Positions 1-8,256 of a stretch of DNA of 45,806 bases are shown one piece after another. The stretch's first letter is position 1; each line of letters opens with the position of its first letter. This stretch comes from Pelagibacterium lacus (GTDB lineage: Bacteria > Pseudomonadota > Alphaproteobacteria > Rhizobiales > Devosiaceae). The DNA lies in NCBI RefSeq assembly GCF_003345525.1, contig NZ_QQNH01000022.1:1-45806 (forward strand). Direction: 5' to 3'. Both the position numbers and the translations under genes were made by a program. The notes beneath the pieces are model-generated. The model was not told the origin of the DNA. It saw only the letters and a list, made by a program, of their open reading frames with translations, and made no database searches.

Positions 1-73
1 CGCGCGACCCACTTCCTAAGCTTCTTGCAACTCGCCGCAGCAATGCTGTGGATGCGATGAATGTCGATTCAGC

Positions 74-1696
74 CTAGTGCCGCAGGCCCGGGGCCTCCTG
101 TCCCGTGCTGGCGACATATTCGCGATAGCCGCCGCCGAAGGTGCGGATGCCATCGGGGGTGACCTCAAGCACGCGATTGGACAATTCGGACAGGAAATGC
201 CGGTCGTGGGAGACGAACAGCATGGTGCCCTCATAGGTCGACAAGGCCTCGATCAGCATCTGCTTGGTGGCGATATCGAGATGGTTGGTGGGCTCGTCGA
301 GGACGAGGAAATTGGGGGGATCGAACAGCATCATCGCCATCACCAGCCGGGCTTTCTCGCCGCCCGACAACACGCGGCACTTCTTTTCCACCTCATCGCC
401 GGAAAAGCCGAAACACCCCGCCAAAGCGCGCAAGGGGGCCTGCCCGGCCTGGGGGAATTCGGCCTGCAGCATGTCGAAGATCGAAAGATCGCCCTCCAGC
501 CGGTCCATGGCATGCTGGGCGAAATAGGCCATCCGCGTGCTGGGCCCGCGCGAGACGCTGCCCGCATCGGGCTCGGCCGCCCCGGCCACCAGCTTCAGAA
601 GGGTCGACTTGCCCGCCCCGTTCACCCCCATGATGGCCCAGCGCTCCCGGCGCCGCACATGGAAATCGAGCCCGTCATAGATGACCTTGTCGCCATAAGC
701 CTTGGAGACGCCCTTCAAAACCGCCACGTCCTCGCCCGAACGCGGGGCGGGGCGGAACTCGAACACCACGCGCTGGGCGCGCTTGGGCGGCTCGACCCGG
801 TCGATCTTGTCGAGCTTTTTCACCCGGCTCTGCACCTGCGCCGCATGGGAGGCGCGCGCCTTGAAGCGCTCGATGAAGGCGATCTCCTTGGCGAGCATGG
901 CCTGCTGGCGCTCGAACTGGGCCTGCTGGTTGCGGTCGGCGATGGCCCGCTGCTCCTGATAGAATTCGTAGTCGCCGGTATAGGAGGTGAGCGTGCCGCC
1001 ATCGATCTCGATGATCTTGTTGACCACCCGGTTCATGAAGGCCCGGTCGTGCGAGGTCATCAGGACCGCGCCGGGGAAGGACTTGAGGAACTCCTCCAGC
1101 CAGATGAGGCTTTCCAGATCGAGATGGTTGGACGGCTCGTCCAGCAGCAGCGCATCGGGCCGGGCGAGGAGAATGCGAGCCAAGGCCACGCGCATCTTCC
1201 AGCCCCCCGACAGCGCGCCCACATCCCCATCCATCATGGCCTGGGAAAAGCCCAGCCCGTCGAGCACGTCCCGCGCCCGCCCGTCCAGCGCATAGCCGTC
1301 GAGCTCCTCGAACTGCTCGGTCACCTCGCCATAGCGGGCAATGATGGCGTCCATGGCGTCGGCCTTATCGGGATCGCCCATATCGGCTTCGAGCTGGCGC
1401 ATCTCGGCGGCCAGCGCCGCCACCGGACCGGCCCCCTCCATGGTTTCGGCCACCACCGAGCGGCCAGACATCTCGCCCACATCCTGGGAGAAATAGCCGA
1501 TGGTCGTGCCGCGATCGATGGAGACCTGCCCCTCATCGGGGCTTTCCTCGCCGGTGATCATGCGGAACAGCGTGGTCTTGCCCGCCCCGTTCGGCCCCAC
1601 AAGCCCGATCTTTTCCCCCTTCTGGAGCGCCGCCGACGCCTCGATGAAAACGATCTGCCGGCCGTTCTGCTTGCCGATATTTTCGAAACGGATCAT
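74..1696 (-). CDS. ABC-F family ATPase (tandem ATP-binding cassettes, no membrane domain)
   Basis: A 540-residue soluble protein with two ABC cassettes in one chain. The first has Walker A GPNGAGKTT (about 34-42), signature LSGGWKM (about 162) and Walker B LLLDEPSNHLD. The second has Walker A GVNGAGKST (about 358), signature LSGGEKA (about 443) and VLDEPTNHLD. A charged helical linker at about 245-310 joins them. There are no transmembrane segments, so it is not a transporter subunit. ABC-F proteins of this layout generally act on the ribosome. The subgroup looks closer to YbiT/YheS/Uup than to EttA, but I cannot settle it, so I give no symbol. It lies 74 bp downstream of the RNA methyltransferase gene on the same strand and may be cotranscribed with it. 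Both cassettes look intact. Confidence 0.93.
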   Translation of the reverse strand: MIRFENIGKQNGRQIVFIEASAALQKGEKIGLVGPNGAGKTTLFRMITGEESPDEGQVSIDRGTTIGYFSQDVGEMSGRSVVAETMEGAGPVAALAAEMRQLEADMGDPDKADAMDAIIARYGEVTEQFEELDGYALDGRARDVLDGLGFSQAMMDGDVGALSGGWKMRVALARILLARPDALLLDEPSNHLDLESLIWLEEFLKSFPGAVLMTSHDRAFMNRVVNKIIEIDGGTLTSYTGDYEFYQEQRAIADRNQQAQFERQQAMLAKEIAFIERFKARASHAAQVQSRVKKLDKIDRVEPPKRAQRVVFEFRPAPRSGEDVAVLKGVSKAYGDKVIYDGLDFHVRRRERWAIMGVNGAGKSTLLKLVAGAAEPDAGSVSRGPSTRMAYFAQHAMDRLEGDLSIFDMLQAEFPQAGQAPLRALAGCFGFSGDEVEKKCRVLSGGEKARLVMAMMLFDPPNFLVLDEPTNHLDIATKQMLIEALSTYEGTMLFVSHDRHFLSELSNRVLEVTPDGIRTFGGGYREYVASTGQEAPGLRH

Positions 1697-1770
1697 GGGA
1701 GCCTCTGGGCGGACGGAATTGCGCCCGCCCGTAAATCATCTCCGGAACGGCAACGCAACAGGGCTGTTGC

Positions 1771-2883
1771 CTATGGCAGGGGATCGGTGCGGTAGAGCGC
1801 GATGCGCAGCCCGTTATTGTCGATGCTCTGGCCCGGCGGGTGGAAGGGCAGACCCGTCGCCCGCACCAGCCCGGCATCGGTCGCCACCAGCCCGACGCGC
1901 CAGCCGGAAAACCGGCGCAGCAATGTATTGCCCAGAGCGGCATAGAGCCCGCCGAGCTTGCCCTTGCTGCCCAGGCGCGCGCCGAAGGGCGGGTTGACGA
2001 TGACGAGGCCGGGCGGGCTGTCCGGACGCTCCAGGTCCTTGACCGGCATGTGGAGAAAGGCCGTGGTGCCGCTGACCCCGGCCCGCTCGGCATTGGCGAG
2101 ACTCATGCGGATGGCGCCGGCGTCGCGATCGCTGCCGCGATGGACGATGTCGCTGGCGCGCTCCTCATGGGCGGACCGGATGGCAGCGAAGGCTTCGGGA
2201 TTAAAACTCCGGAAGTGCTCGAAGGCGAAGGCACGGGCCCGGCCGGGCGCCAGACGGCGCGCCATCTCGGCGGCCTCGATGACGAAAGTGCCCGATCCGC
2301 ACATGGGGTCGAGCACCGGCTCGGTGCCGCGATAGCCGCATTGGCGCAGCAGCAGCGCCGCGGTGGTCTCCCGCATGGGGGCAGCGTTGACCTCCGGCTT
2401 GGCGCCGCGCTTGTGCAGCGGCGCGCCGGAGGTGTCGAGGCTGAGCGTGCACAGATCGTTTTCGATCCGCACCATGACGCGCAGGCCCTCCTTGCCGCTC
2501 TGCGCGCCGATGGCGTCGATGATGGCCCCTTCGATGCGCTGGGCGGCGGCCCCGCTGTGATAGATCTTCGATTTGCGGCAGCTCGCTTCCACCGCGATGA
2601 CGGCGCCGGCCGGCAGATAGCCCGCCCAATCGACCCGCCGCGCCTTCTTGTCGAGCTGCGCCAGATGGGTAACCGGGAAGCGGGCGATGCGCGCCAGCAC
2701 CCGCACCGCGCCGCGCAGCAGGTAATTGGCGCGCCAGATCTCGGGCCATCCGCCCATGAGGACGACGCCGCCCGTGACGGCCTCGGGGGCGGGAAAGCCG
2801 GCTTCGACGGCCTCGGCGCGCAGGGCGGCCTCGAGGCCGGGAGCGGCGACGAGGAAAATCTCGAAAGGATCGGAATGGGTCAT
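1771..2883 (-). CDS. THUMP-domain class I SAM-dependent RNA methyltransferase (RlmL/RlmK-N-like)
   Basis: A 370-residue protein. The N-terminal half (about 1-165) has the layout of a THUMP-type RNA-binding region. The C-terminal half is a Rossmann methyltransferase with a SAM-binding DPMCGSGT motif (about 192-199) and a catalytic VNPPFG motif (about 298) of the N-methylating type. The family methylates guanosine N2 in 23S rRNA or tRNA; the exact target cannot be read from the sequence. It is shorter than the E. coli RlmKL fusion and matches the single-domain alphaproteobacterial form. The start at 2883 places MTHSDPFEIFLVAAPGLE at the N-terminus, as family members usually have. It is the likely first gene of a two-gene unit with the ABC-F gene. 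Confidence 0.9.
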   Translation of the reverse strand: MTHSDPFEIFLVAAPGLEAALRAEAVEAGFPAPEAVTGGVVLMGGWPEIWRANYLLRGAVRVLARIARFPVTHLAQLDKKARRVDWAGYLPAGAVIAVEASCRKSKIYHSGAAAQRIEGAIIDAIGAQSGKEGLRVMVRIENDLCTLSLDTSGAPLHKRGAKPEVNAAPMRETTAALLLRQCGYRGTEPVLDPMCGSGTFVIEAAEMARRLAPGRARAFAFEHFRSFNPEAFAAIRSAHEERASDIVHRGSDRDAGAIRMSLANAERAGVSGTTAFLHMPVKDLERPDSPPGLVIVNPPFGARLGSKGKLGGLYAALGNTLLRRFSGWRVGLVATDAGLVRATGLPFHPPGQSIDNNGLRIALYRTDPLP

Positions 2884-2944
2884 GGCGCTGTCTTAACCAT
2901 AGCGCCGACGACAATCGAGCGCTTAATCGCACGCCCAAAAGCAA

Positions 2945-2968
2945 GAAAGGCGCCCGAAGGCGCCTTTC
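2945..2968 (-). terminator. Intrinsic terminator after the small lipoprotein gene
   Basis: A perfect 10-bp inverted repeat (2945-2954 and 2959-2968) with a CGAA tetraloop lies just beyond the stop of the 45-residue lipoprotein gene. On the minus strand it is followed by a T-rich stretch (TTGCTTTT). Confidence 0.7.
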
Positions 2969-2972
2969 CAAA

Positions 2973-3110
2973 TCAGAGAGCCGGGGTTTCCGGCGCCGGC
3001 GTGGTCACGCCGGGGTCCGCGGGCGGCACACCGCCATCTGGCGGCGGCGCATCGCAGGCCGCAACGGCCAGCATGAGGGGCAGAGCAAGAACTGCAAGAA
3101 ACTTCTTCAT
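2973..3110 (-). CDS. Small proline-rich lipoprotein, 45 aa
   Basis: A 46-codon reading frame. It starts MKKFLAVLALPLMLAVAAC: a basic N-terminus, a hydrophobic core and a VAAC lipobox with the lipidated cysteine at residue 19. The mature part is only about 26 residues and rich in Pro, Ala and Asp. A good ribosome binding site (GGAG, 6 nt before the ATG) precedes it and an intrinsic terminator follows directly, so it looks like a complete short gene. I do not recognise a family beyond 'small alphaproteobacterial lipoprotein'. By the signal it should be anchored in the cell envelope. The function is unknown. Confidence 0.75.
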   Translation of the reverse strand: MKKFLAVLALPLMLAVAACDAPPPDGGVPPADPGVTTPAPETPAL

Positions 3111-3161
3111 TTCAGTCTCCATTGTTTCAGGGGTTAAATGAACAGAGTGCGCGCGGGTTCC

Positions 3162-3593
3162 CTATTGCGCGACATTTGCATCGACTTCGGCCTGAATCCG
3201 GTTCGCCAATGCTTCGTCGGACTGGGCCGCAGTCAAAATCGCGTTGTAATCATCGACTGAGAGCCCCTCGACACCCTCGACGGCGGCCGCCATCTGCTGC
3301 TGGGCATCCATTTGCAGCGTCATCCGCTCCTCGTCCGAGGCGGCGGCCTGCATCTGCTCGTCGAACGACATGCCGATCTGCATCACCTGCACATAGGCAG
3401 CGGCGAAGGCAGTAATCTGGCTATCGCTGAATTCGGCGCTGGGCGCCGGGGTTTCCAGATCGAGCGGCGCCAGCGGCGCTTCCTCGGCTGGGGGCGCGGG
3501 AACCTCGACGTCCTGCGCGATGGCGGCAGCACCCCCGGCCACACTGAGGGCCAGGGCAGAAATCACAGCCGTCATCTTGGTCTTGATGGTCAT
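3162..3593 (-). CDS. Exported DUF4168-like protein
   Basis: A 143-residue protein starting MTIKTKMTAVISALALSV with a Sec signal peptide that should be cleaved after AIAQ or nearby. An acidic Pro/Ala-rich linker follows (about 27-55). The C-terminal helical domain (FSDSQITAFAAAYVQVMQ... and GLSVDDYNAILTAAQSD) resembles DUF4168. The open frame extends upstream to 3734, but the ATG at 3593 has a Shine-Dalgarno-like AAGGA and begins the signal peptide, so I chose it. It lies 51 bp upstream of the small lipoprotein gene on the same strand. The function of the family is unknown. Confidence 0.78.
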   Translation of the reverse strand: MTIKTKMTAVISALALSVAGGAAAIAQDVEVPAPPAEEAPLAPLDLETPAPSAEFSDSQITAFAAAYVQVMQIGMSFDEQMQAAASDEERMTLQMDAQQQMAAAVEGVEGLSVDDYNAILTAAQSDEALANRIQAEVDANVAQ

Positions 3594-3833
3594 TACTCGT
3601 CCTTTTCCGTTCGGTTGGAACGCCTCTCGGAGACGAACACCTTTCGATCGTGCGCGTTGTTTGCGTTGACGGGGAGCAGCCTGCTCATGCACGATGACGA
3701 AAATGTGATCATTTGTTTTTTGGTTTGTTATCATGCCTTTAGAAGGTCAGACTGGCGGGGACGGCGCGGGACTCAAGCCGTTTTGCCCCCGATGGGGCAG
3801 GAACGTGGCAGCGCGCCGGACGGGGGAGAATTC

Positions 3834-5024
3834 GTGACCGCACGCAACAAGATGACGCTCATCCAGCCGATCTTCGCCGGCATCCTCGCCTCGACCGTGG
3901 GCTTTGCCAGCACCTTCGCCGTGGTGCTGCAGGGGTTCGCCACGGTGGGCGCCTCGCCGGAACAGGCCGCCTCGGGGCTGTTCGCGCTCTGCCTCGCCAT
4001 GGGCCTGCTCGGCATAGGGCTCAGCTTTGTGACCAGGATGCCCATCGCCATCGCCTGGTCGACCCCCGGCGCCGTGCTGCTGATCTCCACCGGCGCCGTG
4101 GAGGGCGGGTTCGCCGCGGCCACCGGCGCCTTTATCGGCGCGGCCGTGCTGATGGTGGTGAGCGGGCTGTGGCGGCCGTTCGGGCGCGCCGTCGCCGCCA
4201 TCCCCATGCCGCTGGCCGCCGCCATGCTGGCCGGCATCCTGTTCGAGCTCTGCCTCGCGCCGGTGAAGGCGGTGGCCGAACTCCCCCTCCTCGCCCTGCC
4301 GGTGGTGCTGGTGTGGATCGTCCTGTTGCGGGTGGCGCGGCTCTGGGCCGTACCCGCCGCCGTGCTGGTCGCGGCCATTGCCATCGCCATGACCTCGGAT
4401 CTGCCGCCGGACGTCTTCTCGGGCGCCTTCCCGACCCCGGTCTGGGTGACGCCGGTCATCACCATCGACGCCATGATCGGCATCGCGCTGCCGCTCTTCG
4501 TCGTGACCATGGCGTCCCAGAACATTCCGGGCCTCGCCGTGCTGCGCAGCAATGGCTACGACCCCGAGCCGGCGCCGATTTTCGTCTCCATCAGCGTGGC
4601 CAGCGGGCTGGGGGCGCTGATCGGCGGGCACATGATCAATCTCGCCGCCATCACCGCGGCGCTCTGCGCCGGGCCCGACGCCCATCCCGACGTCAAAAAG
4701 CGCTATATCGCCGCCATCGCCGGGGGAATGTTCTACGTGGCGCTGGCCTTCGGCGCCGGCGTGGCGGCGGCCTTCGTCGCGGTGGCCCCGGCGATCCTCA
4801 TCGAAGCGGTGGCCGGGCTGGCGCTGATCGGCAGCCTCGCGGCGGCGCTGCAGGGGGCGGTGGCCAATGAGGAGTTCCGCCTCTCAGCCGTGGTGACTTT
4901 CCTCACCGTCGCCTCCGGCCTCACCCTGTTCGGGATCGGCGCCGCCTTCTGGGGCCTGGTGGCCGGCGGGGCGGTGCATATGCTGCTCGCCTACAAGGGC
5001 AAAAAAGAAAGGGACGGCCGATGA
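3834..5024 (+). CDS. BenE-type benzoate/H+ symporter family transporter
   Basis: A 396-residue, very hydrophobic protein with about 11-12 predicted membrane helices. It has family-like segments such as GFASTFAVVLQGF near the N-terminus, PIAIAWSTPGAVLL (about 75-90) and ASQNIPGLAVLRSNGY (about 225-240). BenE-family proteins import benzoate or related aromatic acids with protons; the substrate here is not shown. I chose the GTG at 3834 because GGGGAGA lies about 5 nt upstream; ATG 3852 is an alternative. No aromatic catabolism genes lie nearby, so it stands alone. Its 3' end overlaps a hairpin that serves the convergent outer-membrane protein gene. Confidence 0.88.
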   Translation: MTARNKMTLIQPIFAGILASTVGFASTFAVVLQGFATVGASPEQAASGLFALCLAMGLLGIGLSFVTRMPIAIAWSTPGAVLLISTGAVEGGFAAATGAFIGAAVLMVVSGLWRPFGRAVAAIPMPLAAAMLAGILFELCLAPVKAVAELPLLALPVVLVWIVLLRVARLWAVPAAVLVAAIAIAMTSDLPPDVFSGAFPTPVWVTPVITIDAMIGIALPLFVVTMASQNIPGLAVLRSNGYDPEPAPIFVSISVASGLGALIGGHMINLAAITAALCAGPDAHPDVKKRYIAAIAGGMFYVALAFGAGVAAAFVAVAPAILIEAVAGLALIGSLAAALQGAVANEEFRLSAVVTFLTVASGLTLFGIGAAFWGLVAGGAVHMLLAYKGKKERDGR

Positions 5025-5032
5025 GCCGTCCC
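5001..5032 (-). terminator. Intrinsic terminator of the outer-membrane protein gene, overlapping the end of the BenE gene
   Basis: GGGACGGC (5011-5018) and GCCGTCCC (5025-5032) form an 8-bp stem with a 6-nt loop. The A-rich run at 5001-5010 gives a T-tract on the minus strand, so it terminates transcripts from the minus-strand gene. The stop codon of the plus-strand transporter (5022-5024) sits in the loop. Confidence 0.7.
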
Positions 5033-5061
5033 CCAAATAGTCGATCGCAGGTCGGAAATAT

Positions 5062-5784
5062 TCAGAACCGATAGCGCATCGTGGCCCGCACTTCGTGGAA
5101 CAGGGCATTGTCCACGGTGTAGCGGGGCGTCGAATTGGCATTGGCGATCTGATGGATATAGAGGCCGCGATAGCCCAGATCGGCCACCAAAGCACCGAAA
5201 TCATAGCCCACGCCCGCCATGCCGGCCGCCGCGAGGCTGGTGTTGGAGCCGCGCGGCCCCCAGGCGCCATCGGAAACCCGCGATTCGTTGAAGGCGGCGC
5301 CAACGCTGGCGCCCACATAGCCGAACATGCCGCCGGCGGCGGTCAAGCCCTGCCCGCCTAAGCCGAAATCATAATAGGCGTTGGCCAGCACGATGGTCGA
5401 GCGCAGTTCAAGCTCGTGATCCACGCCGGCCACATCGGCAATCATGCCGTTATTGGCCAGGTAGTCGCCGGTGACGTCGACGCGCCAGCCATCGCCGCTT
5501 TCCCAGCCCGCGCCGATGCCGGCGCTGTAGCCCCAGCCCAGCGAGGTGATGGAGAACACGTCCCCGGTATCGGGATGGTTGGCTTCCCAGGCCCAGCCCG
5601 CATTGCCCGCCACGCTGCCGCGCAGATAGAACGAGCCCTTGAGCCCTTCATCGACCGGTGGGATATAAGGGGGAATATAATCCTTATAGACCGGATAGTC
5701 GAACGAAACAGGATCGGCAGCGAAAGCTGCGGTGGACAATATTGCCGAAAGACCTACGGCAAATGCGGCGGTCAGCTTTTTCAT
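5062..5784 (-). CDS. Outer membrane beta-barrel protein (Omp25/Omp31-like)
   Basis: A 240-residue protein. The signal peptide MKKLTAAFAVGLSAILSTAAFA is followed by a short Tyr/Pro-rich segment (about 27-45). Alternating aromatic/small-residue strands follow (GSFYLRGSVAGNAGWAW, NAYYDFGL, VGYDFGALVADLGYRGL). The chain ends RATMRYRF with a C-terminal phenylalanine, the outer-membrane insertion signal. This is the architecture of small Hyphomicrobiales Omp25/Omp31-type barrels. A TTG at 5796 would extend it by four residues, but ATG 5784 begins a normal signal peptide. An exact CtrA-type TTAA-N7-TTAA site lies upstream and an intrinsic terminator downstream, so it is likely monocistronic. Confidence 0.87.
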   Translation of the reverse strand: MKKLTAAFAVGLSAILSTAAFAADPVSFDYPVYKDYIPPYIPPVDEGLKGSFYLRGSVAGNAGWAWEANHPDTGDVFSITSLGWGYSAGIGAGWESGDGWRVDVTGDYLANNGMIADVAGVDHELELRSTIVLANAYYDFGLGGQGLTAAGGMFGYVGASVGAAFNESRVSDGAWGPRGSNTSLAAAGMAGVGYDFGALVADLGYRGLYIHQIANANSTPRYTVDNALFHEVRATMRYRF

Positions 5785-5840
5785 TGCACTTCCCAAGCAA
5801 GACGGATCAACCGATTTGTCTTCAACTTAGGACAAGTGTG

Positions 5841-5855
5841 TTAAAACGCGCTTAA
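5841..5855. promoter_or_regulatory. Candidate CtrA binding site (TTAA-N7-TTAA)
   Basis: TTAA at 5841-5844 and 5852-5855 are separated by exactly 7 bp, the CtrA full-site consensus of Caulobacter and relatives. A third TTAA sits at 5865-5868. The site is 57-71 bp before the start codon of the outer-membrane protein gene, within its promoter region. Whether it is bound is inference. Confidence 0.45.
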
Positions 5856-5888
5856 CCGTAAGGCTTAACCCTAAATGCCGGGAAATCG

Positions 5889-7232
5889 TCAGGCAACCCG
5901 CCCGATCGCGGTGACGATTTCGTTAACCACCTGGGAAACCAGCGCCGCGTCGTCCCCTTCGCCCATGACGCGGATGACCGGTTCGGTGCCCGATTCGCGG
6001 ATGATCAGGCGGCCCGACTTGCCCAGCCGCGCCTCGGCCTCGAGGATCAGCTCCTTGACCGATTTGTCTTCCAGCGGCTTGCCGCGCTGATAGCGGATAT
6101 TCTGCAGCAATTGCGGCACCGGATCGAAGCGGTGGCAGACTTCGGAAACCGGCTTGCCCTCCTGCTTGACCACGGCCAGCAATTGCAGCGCCGCCACCAG
6201 TCCGTCGCCTGTGGTGGTGAAGTCGGAAAGGATGATGTGACCCGACTGCTCGCCGCCCACATTGTATCCCTTGCCGCGCATGGCTTCGAGCACGTAGCGG
6301 TCGCCCACCTTGGTGCGCTCGAGCAGCAGCCCCTGCCCTTCGAGATAGCGCTGCAGGCCCAGATTGGACATCACCGTGGCGACGATGCCGCCACCCACCA
6401 GCTGGCCGCGCTCATGCCAGGAGGTGCCGATCACCGCCATCACCTGATCGCCATCGACCTTGCTGCCCTTCTCGTCGACGATCAGCACCCGGTCTGCATC
6501 GCCGTCCAGCGCGATACCGATATCGGCGCGCAATTCCTTGACCTTCTCGATCAGCGCGCCCGGAGCGGTGGAGCCGCAATTGTCGTTGATGTTGTAGCCA
6601 TCGGGGTCGTCGCCGATGGTGATGACCTCGGCGCCCAGTTCCCACAGCACTTCGGGCGCGGTCTTATAGGCCGCGCCATTGGCGCAATCGACGACGACGC
6701 GCAGGCCGGTGAAATCGATGTCGCGCGGCAGGGTACGCTTGGCATATTCCACATAGCGCACCCGCGCCTCCTCGACCCGGCGCGCTCGACCGATCCGCTT
6801 GCCGCGCGCCAGGCGCTCGGTGAGGTCGGAATCGATCAGATTCTCGATCTCCGCCTCGAACCCGTCGGAGAGCTTGAACCCGTCGGGCCGGAACAGCTTG
6901 ATGCCATTGTCCTCGAACGCATTGTGCGAGGCTGAGATCATCACCCCCACATCGGCGCGCATGGAGCGGGTCAGCATGGCGACGGCGGGGGTCGGCATGG
7001 GCCCGAGCAGCAGCACATCCATGCCCACGGCGGTAAAGCCCGCGGTCAGCGCGTTCTCGATCATATAGCCCGAGCGCCTTGTATCCTTGCCGATCACCAC
7101 GCGATGGGCGTAGTCGCCGCGCTTGAAGGCAAGACCTGTCGCCATGCCGACCCGCAAAGCGAGCTCGGGGGTCAGCTTGGGTCCGTTGGCCAGGCCGCGA
7201 ATACCATCCGTGCCGAAATATTTCCGTGCCAT
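5889..7232 (-). CDS. glmM: Phosphoglucosamine mutase GlmM
   Basis: A 447-residue cytoplasmic enzyme that converts glucosamine-6-phosphate to glucosamine-1-phosphate for UDP-GlcNAc, peptidoglycan and LPS synthesis. It has the GlmM start [16 protein letters not shown], the phosphoserine loop [14 protein letters not shown] (active Ser about 102), the Mg-binding loop DGDADR and the phosphate-binding [15 protein letters not shown] near the C-terminus. The length matches the family. In relatives glmM normally follows ftsH closely. Here it is separated from ftsH by three unrelated genes, and a candidate hairpin just upstream suggests it has its own promoter in 7233-7290. Confidence 0.97.
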   Translation of the reverse strand: MARKYFGTDGIRGLANGPKLTPELALRVGMATGLAFKRGDYAHRVVIGKDTRRSGYMIENALTAGFTAVGMDVLLLGPMPTPAVAMLTRSMRADVGVMISASHNAFEDNGIKLFRPDGFKLSDGFEAEIENLIDSDLTERLARGKRIGRARRVEEARVRYVEYAKRTLPRDIDFTGLRVVVDCANGAAYKTAPEVLWELGAEVITIGDDPDGYNINDNCGSTAPGALIEKVKELRADIGIALDGDADRVLIVDEKGSKVDGDQVMAVIGTSWHERGQLVGGGIVATVMSNLGLQRYLEGQGLLLERTKVGDRYVLEAMRGKGYNVGGEQSGHIILSDFTTTGDGLVAALQLLAVVKQEGKPVSEVCHRFDPVPQLLQNIRYQRGKPLEDKSVKELILEAEARLGKSGRLIIRESGTEPVIRVMGEGDDAALVSQVVNEIVTAIGRVA

Positions 7233-7288
7233 GGGGAGAGAACTCCGTCTGTCGATTGCGGCCGATACTACACCCAGGCGGCAGGCAA

Positions 7289-7324
7289 GAAAAAGCCGCA
7301 GCCGAAAACGCGGTAAAGAGCGGC
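7289..7324 (-). terminator. Possible terminator after the methyltransferase gene
   Basis: On the minus strand, directly after the methyltransferase stop, GCCGC pairs with GCGGC across a 20-nt loop and TTTTTCTT follows. The stem is short, so this is a weak call. Confidence 0.4.
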
Positions 7325-7326
7325 GA

Positions 7327-8178
7327 TCAAGCGATGCTTTTGAGCAACAAGAACCGGTAGGTATTGACCTTCTCGAACGCTTCCGGCGAGCGATAATCGG
7401 CCTTGAGGCGGGCGATTATGTTCTCGCGCTCGGATGCGGGGACGAAAATCTTGTAGAGCCAGCCGGCGATGCGATAGAGGATTGGCCGCTTCGTGGCCAG
7501 CAAGTCCTGGATCTGGGCGATCGCAGGAGCGAGAAAGCCGCGATAGACCTGCTGGTCGACCGCCATGGACTGGGCCGCGCTCCAGGTGACGTCGTGATCC
7601 TCGACGATGTCGAAGCCGTGCCGGGCGATGGCCTCGAGAAACCGCGAATAGCGGTGCCCGCCGCCCGGCTGGCGTCCGCCCTCATAGGCGTCGGACCGGA
7701 AGCAATCGGCGATGACCACATGGCCGCCGGGGACGAGGATGGCCTTGAGCTTGGCAAGGCTCGCATCCAGGTCGACATATTGGAAGCTCTCGGAAAACAG
7801 GCAGATGTCGAACGGACCGGTGCCGGTGAAATCCTCGAACCGGGTTTCGTGCACCGGCGCGGCGGGGCCGAGCTTTTCCGCCGCGACTTCCGCCTGGAGA
7901 TGACTGGGCGTGATCATTTCGAGCGCATAGCCCTTTTCGACCAGCACCCTGGCCATCTCTCCGGTGCCCCCGCCGATATCGAGCAGCCGGGCCGGCGGCG
8001 GCGGGATGAGGCTCAGGAGCTTCTCGACATAGCGCTCCTGCGCCATGCGCAATTGCGGAATATTGGGGCGTTCGCCCGGCTCCCACAGCCCGTAGTGCAG
8101 CCAGGGACTGTCGGCGAAGGTCCGGGCCACATGGACATAGAGGTCCAGCCCTTCGGTCTTGGTATCGATCTTTGCCAC
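7327..8178 (-). CDS. Class I SAM-dependent methyltransferase, substrate unknown
   Basis: A 283-residue soluble protein with SAM motif [16 protein letters not shown] (about 65-79), a post-I acidic region and [15 protein letters not shown] in the C-terminal half. The N-terminal [10 protein letters not shown] resembles the HxGxW region of the sterol/tocopherol/small-molecule methyltransferase group, which suggests a lipid, quinone or natural-product substrate rather than nucleic acid. This is only an inference. The C-terminal basic helix ([15 protein letters not shown]) could touch a membrane. It is the last of three genes placed between ftsH and glmM, 78 bp after the chemoreceptor gene. No pathway partner is present. 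Confidence 0.8.
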   Translation of the reverse strand: MAKIDTKTEGLDLYVHVARTFADSPWLHYGLWEPGERPNIPQLRMAQERYVEKLLSLIPPPPARLLDIGGGTGEMARVLVEKGYALEMITPSHLQAEVAAEKLGPAAPVHETRFEDFTGTGPFDICLFSESFQYVDLDASLAKLKAILVPGGHVVIADCFRSDAYEGGRQPGGGHRYSRFLEAIARHGFDIVEDHDVTWSAAQSMAVDQQVYRGFLAPAIAQIQDLLATKRPILYRIAGWLYKIFVPASERENIIARLKADYRSPEAFEKVNTYRFLLLKSIA

Positions 8179-8256
8179 GCATGCGTCTCCGTTTGGCCCT
8201 CTGGGTAAAGGTCCAATGGGGCAAAGACAAGATGGCTGCGAGGCGTTTGCGCCGCT

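Noticed and set aside
77-1795. A long open frame antisense to the ABC-F gene (also similar ones at 16432-18012, 17922-19172, 29241-31253 and 41372-43204)
   Set aside because: The translations are compositionally odd (His/Arg/Gly-rich), match no family and lie exactly opposite well-recognised genes; they are frame shadows at high GC.
3731-3737. TTTAGAA resembling the Irr ICE motif before the BenE gene
   Set aside because: The symmetric second half (TTCTAAA) is missing and the gene has no iron context.
3784-3799. GCCCC-CGAT-GGGGC hairpin before the BenE start, considered as a riboswitch or attenuator
   Set aside because: A single short hairpin without conserved surroundings or an alternative pairing; no basis for a riboswitch.
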